NCBI GenBank assembly: GCA_018817035.1
Contig: JAHIUV010000153.1
Location: 1-10,555 of the forward strand
Direction: 5' to 3'
Source: Candidatus Omnitrophota bacterium
GTDB taxonomy: Bacteria > Omnitrophota > Gorgyraeia > Gorgyraeales > Gorgyraeaceae
Length of the DNA stretch: 10,555 nucleotides
The first letter of the stretch is position 1. Every line of letters starts with the position of its first letter. Below the pieces are notes generated by a model that made no database searches, had not been told where the DNA came from, and was given only the letters and a program-made list of their open reading frames with translations. Shown here piece by piece: positions 5,398-10,555 of this stretch. A program made the position numbers and the translations under genes.

Positions 5398-5841
5398 TCA
5401 GAAAACAGGCAGGGTCAGAGTATGGCGTTTGCCGTTTTCTTCGAGTATTACGTTTTTCTCGTTTATCTCCGCTACTTTCATGCCGCCCAGCATATCCCCG
5501 GGCTTTACTACATCGCTGTTAATAATAGCATAAGGGCTATCTGTATCCCACATAATACCGTTAAGGACCATTTCTTCCAGTCCACTCCCATCGCTTAAAT
5601 TTGCCTGAGAAAAAGGATCCCTGCCCCATCTTTCTCCTGCCCCAGGCCTTTCCGTATCCGGATTATCAAAGTAAATAGGCGCTAACAGGGAAGAAGAAAT
5701 GCTCTCCCCTGCTTTATCCATAGCCCTTTCCTTTTCCCGGGCCTTATGCGCGTTACCAATAACCAGGAATATGAAAAATATGATCCCTGCGCAGATCATC
5801 GCTATTTCTGTTTTTTCTTTATTGCCTAAACCGGTCGGCAT
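5398..5841 (-). CDS. PilP/GspC-like inner-membrane alignment protein
   Basis: A 147-residue single-pass membrane protein and the last gene of the pilus cluster. A short cytoplasmic tail is followed by a membrane helix (about residues 12-30), a flexible charged stretch to residue 72, then RDPFSQ (74-79) and a small beta domain with VLNGIMWD (92-99), PYAIIN, VVKPGDMLGG (111-120) and a final strand pair. This pattern matches the homology region shared by PilP and GspC, which binds the N-terminal domains of the secretin. Classical PilP is a lipoprotein with a lipobox; here a GspC-like helix is used and no lipobox is seen. The ATG at 5841, with GGGAG five bases upstream (5847-5851) and one base after the pilO stop, is preferred to the ATG at 5865 inside pilO. 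No secretin gene follows. Confidence 0.82.
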   Translation of the reverse strand: MPTGLGNKEKTEIAMICAGIIFFIFLVIGNAHKAREKERAMDKAGESISSSLLAPIYFDNPDTERPGAGERWGRDPFSQANLSDGSGLEEMVLNGIMWDTDSPYAIINSDVVKPGDMLGGMKVAEINEKNVILEENGKRHTLTLPVF

Positions 5842-5842
5842 A

Positions 5843-6430
5843 TCATCTCCCGAGCATAAAAGCATCCAGGCCTATTTCCGCTTCCACTCCTGACGCTGAG
5901 TTTTCTTTTTTACGCATAACTATCTCTTCCACTACGATCAATGGGTCCATGCCTGATTCCAGATCCGCGATAAATTCTCCCACTGCCTGATATTTTCCGT
6001 CCACATTAAGGGTCAAAGGCATGCTCTTACAAAGATAACCGGCCACCTTTAATTCCCCGCCATCACTGTCCTTATACATAGAAAGGTTCCTGGGTTTCAG
6101 CGAAATCACGTTTACCTTAAAATGCCTCGCCTCGTCATTTAATTGTTTGATTATATCGGATATCTCTTTCTCCGAAGGAAAAGCCTTCCTGAGCAATGTC
6201 AGGTCTTTTCGTATGTTTAATATATTTTTCTCCAAGCCCTGACGGCCTCCTATAAAATTATAAAGTTCGTCGATCTCCTTTGTCGCTTCCTTGTATTCAG
6301 CGGTCAGCTTCCTGACCTCTCTATATTTCGGCATATATATAAACTGAAGCAAAACCAGCACCGCAAACGCGGAGACCCCCGCGATCAATACGACGTTTTT
6401 ATTATTAAAAATACTTAACTTCACAGTCAT
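5843..6430 (-). CDS. pilO: Type IV pilus assembly protein PilO
   Basis: A 195-residue protein with a typical PilO layout. There is a short cytoplasmic start, one membrane helix (about residues 12-32), a charged coiled-coil stretch (about 35-90) and a periplasmic ferredoxin-like domain (about 95-190), including MPLTLNVDGKYQAVGEFIADLE-type sequence where PilO families show the strand-helix PhxLxGxYxxLxxFlxxLe pattern. Known PilO pairs with PilN in the periplasm and contacts PilP, forming the alignment complex between the motor and the secretin. It starts nine bases behind the PilM-PilN fusion gene with GGTGAG upstream and ends one base before the PilP/GspC-like gene, so the three are almost certainly cotranscribed. 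The family assignment rests on topology, pattern and gene order. Confidence 0.88.
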   Translation of the reverse strand: MTVKLSIFNNKNVVLIAGVSAFAVLVLLQFIYMPKYREVRKLTAEYKEATKEIDELYNFIGGRQGLEKNILNIRKDLTLLRKAFPSEKEISDIIKQLNDEARHFKVNVISLKPRNLSMYKDSDGGELKVAGYLCKSMPLTLNVDGKYQAVGEFIADLESGMDPLIVVEEIVMRKKENSASGVEAEIGLDAFMLGR

Positions 6431-6439
6431 GCTTATATC

Positions 6440-7972
6440 TCACCTTTTTAAATTACATGATATCTTAAAAACCAGGGCCCTGGGCGGGTATTTTTCACTC
6501 TTTTCGCTGTATACCAACTGTACCTTTGCGAACACAGGCGATGCTTCCAATAAAGCCATAAAATCACTCAACTCTTCCCCTTTTAAAATAACACCTGATA
6601 TCTCTATGTTCGGCTCGTCAGTTTTTATGAGCAGGTCCTTCAGCATTACAGATGCCGGCACGACATTACTCATCTCCTTCATCGCGTCTCCGGCTTTAAT
6701 ACTCCCTGATAAAATTTTATTCAGGGCCGAACTGAATACAAGCATCTCATCCCTGATATCCTTTACGTCACGCAACGCCTCTAAATGTGAGGCGCAAACC
6801 ATGATTTTCTTTTTCAGGTTAACAGACTCTGCCGTAAGCAATCCGTATGAGGACAAGATCATGAGGATAAAAGTGACCAACGCCATCCTAAAAGAAAGAT
6901 TCTTTATTTTACTGCCTTTTTTCTCTTTAAACTTTTCAGGAAGCAGGTTTATCTCAGGTTTTTTTATCAGGCATAGGCCTATGGATTCCGCGGCTTCAGG
7001 CAGAACATCCGATACCTCGAGTCCGATCTCGCCGGAAATATACTCTTTCAGACCTTTTAACCTGGCTCCATTGCCGGCAAGTATTATTTTATTAACAGGT
7101 CCTGAATTAAGCTCGGTTTCATAATACTCTACAGACCTTTTTATCTGAGTAACAAATCTCTCCAGGATAGGCCTCATCATCGCCATGACCTTGGCGTCTT
7201 CCGGGATACCTTGTTCACGTTTTATATTCTCCGCCTTTTCTTTCGAAAAATCCATCCTGCCTTCGACCGACGTAAATACACCCATCATCGCGTCGGTAAT
7301 AGTTTCGCCTCCTATGGCAATAGATCTCGAAAAAAAGACCTTTTGCTTTTCCACTATGGTTATTGTCGAAGAAGACTTTCCTATATCTACGATAGCGGCT
7401 ATGTCATCAGATGAGGCCAGACCAGAGTCATTGACATACGCGGGAAGTGAAAACTCAGTCGGTATAACCGCCTGCACGTTAAGCCCAATATCTTTTAATT
7501 CTTTTACTTTTACCTCAAGGCTTTTTTCTTTGTACGCTACCGCTATCAGATCTATTTTCCTGGAGCCGTCCTTCAGATTGGTTTCACCTAAAATGCTGAA
7601 TTTTATTTTTAACCGGGAGGTATCGCTATGCGTCTGTTCCTTTAACTCCCACCTCAACGCTTCCTCGATCTCCTCGACCGGCATAAAAGGCAGGCTGAGG
7701 CGTTTTACAATCAGCTGCTCTCCGGTAAAATTCACGGCTATTTTATCATCGGGGCTAATCTTCATTAAACGCGGTATATCCTTAAGATATGCTATCTCTT
7801 TTATCAGAATATCCTTGAGAGGTATGTCCTTGGCGCTCCCCTTGACCCTTGATGCCCTAAAATATTCGCTTCCTATATCCAGACCGATAGAGATCCCGGA
7901 CATTGCTTTTAAGCCCAGGTCAAAAAGTATGGATTCCACTTCTCTTTTAAATCGAGATATCACGATCTTCAT
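6440..7972 (-). CDS. PilM-PilN fusion, type IV pilus alignment protein
   Basis: A 510-residue protein joining two normally separate proteins. Residues about 25-336 are PilM-like, of the actin-ATPase fold: phosphate loop 1 GLDIGSEYF (30-38), phosphate loop 2 IVDIGKSSSTITI (194-206) and the adenosine motif IILAGNGARLKGL (296-308). Residues 341-510 are PilN-like. They begin with INLLPEKF, the cytoplasmic motif by which free PilN binds PilM, followed by a membrane helix (about 361-382), a coiled-coil part and a small periplasmic domain. Joining the two fixes the usual 1:1 contact in one chain anchored in the inner membrane. The frame is open without interruption. The first 24 residues precede the usual PilM start and no ribosome site is clear at 7972, so the ATG at 7903 is possible. 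pilO follows nine bases later. Confidence 0.9.
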   Translation of the reverse strand: MKIVISRFKREVESILFDLGLKAMSGISIGLDIGSEYFRASRVKGSAKDIPLKDILIKEIAYLKDIPRLMKISPDDKIAVNFTGEQLIVKRLSLPFMPVEEIEEALRWELKEQTHSDTSRLKIKFSILGETNLKDGSRKIDLIAVAYKEKSLEVKVKELKDIGLNVQAVIPTEFSLPAYVNDSGLASSDDIAAIVDIGKSSSTITIVEKQKVFFSRSIAIGGETITDAMMGVFTSVEGRMDFSKEKAENIKREQGIPEDAKVMAMMRPILERFVTQIKRSVEYYETELNSGPVNKIILAGNGARLKGLKEYISGEIGLEVSDVLPEAAESIGLCLIKKPEINLLPEKFKEKKGSKIKNLSFRMALVTFILMILSSYGLLTAESVNLKKKIMVCASHLEALRDVKDIRDEMLVFSSALNKILSGSIKAGDAMKEMSNVVPASVMLKDLLIKTDEPNIEISGVILKGEELSDFMALLEASPVFAKVQLVYSEKSEKYPPRALVFKISCNLKR

Positions 7973-7980
7973 ATTTTCTA

Positions 7981-8011
7981 ATTATACCATATCTATAGCG
8001 ATTCCTGCCAA
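7981..8011 (-). promoter_or_regulatory. Weak promoter candidate before the PilM-PilN gene
   Basis: On the minus strand TTGGCA (8011-8006) is followed after 19 bases by an extended -10 element, TGGTATAAT (7989-7981). The expected start of transcription falls within a few bases of the ATG at 7972. It overlaps the end of the PilX-like gene. The spacing is longer than ideal, so this is only a candidate for an internal promoter. Confidence 0.3.
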
Positions 8012-9222
8012 GAAGAAATTATAATAGTCGTTCCTGTCCCGGCATTAAACCCCTCTATGGAACCAAAATCCACTTTTGTGCTATCCAGGGTCAAGACCGC
8101 CCCCCTGTCCAGTTCGCTTAAAATATCGCCGCATAGATTACCCGTCAAAGTAAAATTTACGTTATCGACATCTATCTCAGCTCCGAATACAAGTCCAACC
8201 AAAGTGACATTTTGGTCTAAAACGACTTCTATCGGAGATAAAACTATTACGCCTTCTCCTGTTCCGGCGCCTGTTCCCAAAACAACGCCATCGTTAATAT
8301 CCACAAGCGAAGAAGAATAGAGCATGACATTTTTACCTATGGTAACATTTTTCTCCGTAAGCAGTGTACCTGCGCAGATAAAACTGATGTCGTCCGAGAT
8401 AACCGCGTTCTTGTCTATATCAATGCTCCCCGAAGCCACTATTGTCCCTGATCCGCTCAGCAAATTCTTTATAAGGACATTTCCGTTTACATATACGGTT
8501 CCTGAGACCGAATCATTACTATACGTCACATTCCCTGATGGCTGGAGCGAAGCAGTTGATATAAGATTGTCATAATATGTGGTACTGAGCGTAGGCTGAG
8601 CCGCGGGAAACGAGGCGTTTTCAATAGTGCTGCCGTATATATTTGTGCCGCTTCCGACGCTGATAGATCCGGTAGCCAGGACGTCATCGTTGATAGTGCA
8701 GTTCCTGCCTATGTCCAGGTCGCCGCTTATGAATATGTCCCCCGTAATAGTCTGATTCCTGTCAATAGCAGTAGTGCCGCCGCCGCCAAAGAACATTACA
8801 AAATCAGCAAAAGTAACCCCGCCGTCGGATCTTTCTACTTGCTGGGTTATTATCCTCTGAACATTGTTACCATCCCATCCAACCACCTTACCTGTAGCCA
8901 TAATATCTATCAGGTCAGTATCTTCATTATCATAACTCACGCTGAACATACCCGCGCCAAAAACCTCGTCTGTCTTTACCGCCGGAGGACTGGACCAGTC
9001 AGTATCATTTTGCAGTTGTTCCATATACCATTCCATCCCGGCTTGCGCGATATAAAAAGCCTGCTGCGCCTGCAAATCAGTAACAGATGATATGTTACCA
9101 CCAGACATAGAAGACGCTATGACCAGCGACAGAGTCGCCACGATAAGCATCACAATAGTAACAGCGACAATGGAAATACCTTTGTTATTAAAAATTTCTC
9201 GGGACACTTTGCGATTCCACAT
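7993..9222 (-). CDS. PilX-like minor pilin with long beta-rich repetitive C-terminal domain
   Basis: About 409 residues from the ATG at 9222. A basic leader ending in NNKG is followed by ISIVAVTIVMLIVATLSLVI (16-35), a hydrophobic helix, then QAQQAFYIAQAGMEWYMEQL (51-70), the motif typical of PilX/GspK-like pilins. The usual Glu at position +5 after the cleavage glycine is absent (Ala20). Residues about 150-400 form a low-complexity beta-strand array with turn units such as TITGDIFISGDLDIG, VLATGSISVG and TIVASGSIDI, recalling bactofilin or right-handed beta-helix proteins. Typical PilX proteins are under 200 residues, so the tail is the unusual part; it would be periplasmic or exposed at the pilus tip. 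The start is uncertain: ATGs at 9228 and 9237 and a TTG at 9252 are in frame. The start overlaps the PilW-like gene by about 35 bases. Confidence 0.8.
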   Translation of the reverse strand: MWNRKVSREIFNNKGISIVAVTIVMLIVATLSLVIASSMSGGNISSVTDLQAQQAFYIAQAGMEWYMEQLQNDTDWSSPPAVKTDEVFGAGMFSVSYDNEDTDLIDIMATGKVVGWDGNNVQRIITQQVERSDGGVTFADFVMFFGGGGTTAIDRNQTITGDIFISGDLDIGRNCTINDDVLATGSISVGSGTNIYGSTIENASFPAAQPTLSTTYYDNLISTASLQPSGNVTYSNDSVSGTVYVNGNVLIKNLLSGSGTIVASGSIDIDKNAVISDDISFICAGTLLTEKNVTIGKNVMLYSSSLVDINDGVVLGTGAGTGEGVIVLSPIEVVLDQNVTLVGLVFGAEIDVDNVNFTLTGNLCGDILSELDRGAVLTLDSTKVDFGSIEGFNAGTGTTIIISSWQESL

Positions 9223-9682
9223 AAACATTCTCGCCATTCTTTGTAAGGGCAATATCTATCAGTACCCTTGCGATATCAGTCACGCCCGGGCTTACGACAG
9301 GTGAGGGGATCACGCCTCCTCCGGAATCGTAATAAGTAAATGTCAAACTTGTCACGTCTTCAGCAAGCGCGTTAGATATACCATCAGCTGTCCTGTTGAG
9401 CGCACTGCCGCTGACAGCGTAAGTTATGTCGATATTCCCGGTATTCGCAAACCTAAATTGAGAGGGCGATGCCATAATAACACTTGTCGGATCCTTTATC
9501 TCCCTTATTTCCCTCACCATCCTGTTCGCGGCAAGCCTCCCGTCTGATAAAAGATCCGCCCTGTTAAATTTAAATGTCCACGCGTCAACCGTTCCCAACA
9601 GGACAAAACCTATCACCCCGGAAATAATACCGATTATAGTTATGACTATTACAAGCTCTACCAAAGTAAAACCTTGCCGCAC
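9188..9682 (-). CDS. PilW/GspJ-like minor pilin or pseudopilin
   Basis: A 164-residue class III signal-peptide protein. A GTG start at 9682 has GGAGG five bases upstream and gives the minimal leader MRQG followed by FTLVELVIVITIIGIISGVI, with cleavage after Gly4 and the essential Glu at +5. A TTG further upstream would give a longer leader but has no ribosome site. After the helix, NRADLLSDGRLAANRMVREI matches the PilW/GspJ pattern, and the rest is a beta-rich globular head (about residues 65-160) with an expected peptidase-processed N-terminus. Such proteins form part of the pilus tip or pseudopilus complex together with the V/I and X/K types encoded on either side. It starts 17 bases behind the PilV-like gene and its end overlaps the PilX-like gene. 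Confidence 0.85.
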   Translation of the reverse strand: MRQGFTLVELVIVITIIGIISGVIGFVLLGTVDAWTFKFNRADLLSDGRLAANRMVREIREIKDPTSVIMASPSQFRFANTGNIDITYAVSGSALNRTADGISNALAEDVTSLTFTYYDSGGGVIPSPVVSPGVTDIARVLIDIALTKNGENVYVESQSVPRNF

Positions 9683-9687
9683 GCGCT

Positions 9688-9692
9688 CCTCC
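9688..9692 (-). promoter_or_regulatory. Ribosome binding site fixing the GTG start of the PilW-like gene
   Basis: GGAGG on the minus strand, with a five-base spacer (AGCGC) to the GTG at 9682-9680. The resulting leader MRQG places the prepilin-peptidase glycine at residue 4, which supports this start over the TTG at 9703. Confidence 0.75.
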
Positions 9693-9699
9693 GAAAAAA

Positions 9700-10068
9700 T
9701 CAATTATTTGTCAGGATCGTTTTTAAACTCACACTGCCTATCATGGCATTAGACACTACTACTTCTGCCTGTTTATAATTCGCCATGTAGGGATCGTTCT
9801 CTATGGCTACAGGCACAGCGCTCATTATAACCTGCCAGGAATAGTTGCTAAAATTCCCGGAATAACTCCCACTACCCTCGAGGAAAGCCCAACCCTCTCC
9901 GGTAACCCTTTCCATCTCTCCCTTTGCGAGCATGGTAGTGACAGACATTACCTCATCACGGGTAGCATGTGTAAAAACCCCGGTCAAGACAGCTACCAGG
10001 CCCAAAAACGCGATCCCGATTATTAGTATTGATATAACCGTTTCTATAAGGGTAAAGCCGTTTCTCAT
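9700..10068 (-). CDS. PilV/GspI-like minor pilin or pseudopilin
   Basis: A 122-residue protein with the prepilin signature MRNG followed by FTLIETVISILIIGIAFLGL, cleaved after Gly4 with Glu at +5. The ATG at 10068 gives this short leader and has AAAGGA a few bases upstream; an in-frame ATG at 10086 would add six residues and has no ribosome site. After the helix, MLAKGEMERVTGEGW is typical of the GspI/PilV group, where helix residues lead into a small beta head containing YSWQV and a last strand VSLKTILTNN. Known relatives sit at the tip complex that primes filament assembly. It ends 17 bases before the PilW-like gene. A 252-base spacer with repeats separates it from the pseudopilin fragment upstream. 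Confidence 0.83.
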   Translation of the reverse strand: MRNGFTLIETVISILIIGIAFLGLVAVLTGVFTHATRDEVMSVTTMLAKGEMERVTGEGWAFLEGSGSYSGNFSNYSWQVIMSAVPVAIENDPYMANYKQAEVVVSNAMIGSVSLKTILTNN

Positions 10069-10129
10069 GATTCCTTTTGATAACATAAAATAGTTTGCTG
10101 ATCTTTGTGTGACTGAGTTTTTATTGCTG

Positions 10130-10279
10130 TTCTCGACTCACTGAGTTTATCCCGAGCGAAGTCGAGGGACTCGAACAATATTTTAAAACAAAGTCCTGAG
10201 CTTGTCCGCCAGAGGCGGACATAGTCGAAGGACAATATTCTTCGAGCTTGTCCCGAAGTATCGGGACATAGTCGAGAAG
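10130..10279 (-). repeat. Composite palindromic repeat with two different nested hairpins
   Basis: TTCTCGACT (10130-10138) and AGTCGAGAA (10270-10278) bound the element. It contains, in order, the block TTTATCCCGAGCGAAGTC (10147 on, shared with 4187), a GTCCTGAGCT/AGTCGAAGGAC unit (10193-10233) holding the hairpin TGTCCGCC-AGA-GGCGGACA (10203-10221), and a TTCGAGCT/TAGTCGAGAAG unit (10241-10279) holding the hairpin TGTCCCGA-AGTA-TCGGGACA (10249-10268). No T-tract typical of a terminator follows in the transcribed direction. The rest of the spacer (10069-10129) shows only the ribosome site of the next gene. Confidence 0.8.
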
Positions 10280-10320
10280 CTATAAAGTCAGCAGAGTTTA
10301 TTATGATATCTTCCTTTTCC

Positions 10321-10555
10321 TTATTGTATTTTTATTTTCCCGGTTACTGGTTTGATCCTTACTGCCTTGGAATTATCTCCGTCCGTAAAAGTGACTATTC
10401 CCTCGCTGGTCAAGGCTATACCGCTTCCGTTGTAAGGCGCTCCTATGGAATCAAACTCTATCGCATCGCTAAAGTTAGTGCTGACTATTTCCATATCATT
10501 AAACTCTTTCAAATCGCTAAAATTAACTTCTAATTCGCCGCGCGTCTGCGGATCT
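10321..10555 (-). CDS. GspH/FimT-like pseudopilin, C-terminal part (5' end outside window)
   Basis: The last 77 residues of a protein open to the right edge. The segment IEFDSIGAPYNGSG, then GIVTFTDGDN and AVRIKPVTGKIKI at the very end, follow the beta-strand pattern of the GspH/FimT globular head, where FdsxGxx and a final RI-pxTGrv-i strand are common. The N-terminal prepilin helix would lie outside the window. GspH/FimT-like proteins are minor pseudopilins acting with the I, J and K types at the filament tip, which fits the three minor pilin genes downstream. The assignment is by pattern and context, since only half of the protein is visible. It ends in TAA (10323-10321). Confidence 0.7.
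   Translation of the reverse strand, partial: DPQTRGELEVNFSDLKEFNDMEIVSTNFSDAIEFDSIGAPYNGSGIALTSEGIVTFTDGDNSKAVRIKPVTGKIKIQ

Noticed and set aside
6429..7124. Plus-strand reading frame of 231 codons, with a similar one at 7185-8024
   Set aside because: Both are antisense to the PilM-PilN gene; their serine, phenylalanine and isoleucine richness is what the complement of a lysine- and glutamate-rich gene gives.

Overview
The window carries thirteen protein-coding genes, all on the minus strand, so transcription runs from the right edge to the left edge. No tRNA, rRNA, CRISPR array or transposase gene was recognised. The gene set (LPS acyltransferase, LptC/LptA and LptB homologues, type IV pilus alignment proteins) points to a diderm bacterium with lipopolysaccharide. 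Moderate-looking GC, compact pilin operons, fused assembly proteins and abundant small palindromic repeats suggest an uncultivated lineage, for instance Omnitrophota or a relative. That placement is inference and would need a marker-gene tree.

Right part (about 5398-10555): a type IV pilus or type II secretion-like cluster. In transcription order it holds the C-terminal part of a GspH/FimT-like pseudopilin, a PilV/GspI-like and a PilW/GspJ-like minor pilin, a PilX-like protein with a long repetitive beta-rich tail, a single-chain PilM-PilN fusion, PilO and a PilP/GspC-like protein. From PilV to PilP the genes overlap or lie within about 20 bases of each other. The minor pilins would prime and tip the filament. 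PilMN, PilO and PilP would form the inner-membrane alignment complex linking the cytoplasmic motor to an outer-membrane secretin. No secretin, motor ATPase or platform gene is in the window.

Middle part (2588-5179): an outer-membrane biogenesis block with an LpxL/HtrB-type acyltransferase, a protein with an LptC-like front and an LptA-like back, and LptB overlapping it by 20 bases. A promoter-like sequence just before the acyltransferase suggests that a new transcript begins there.

Left part (1-2513): protein quality control, with a trigger factor that lacks the usual peptidyl-prolyl isomerase domain and ClpP directly behind it. The 5' end of a class V aminotransferase gene (alanine/serine-glyoxylate type) runs off the left edge.

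Every intergenic spacer longer than about 70 bases (552-721, 1319-1460, 2514-2587, 4152-4288, 5180-5397, 10069-10320) contains inverted-repeat DNA, each piece close behind the stop codon of the preceding gene. Several share a TCGAGC/AGTCGAG scaffold with different small hairpins nested inside; one inner hairpin (GTCCGCC/GGCGGAC) also appears in an unrelated ATTGC/GCAAT scaffold. This modular repeat system is the least explained structure here. No spacer exceeds 300 bases.
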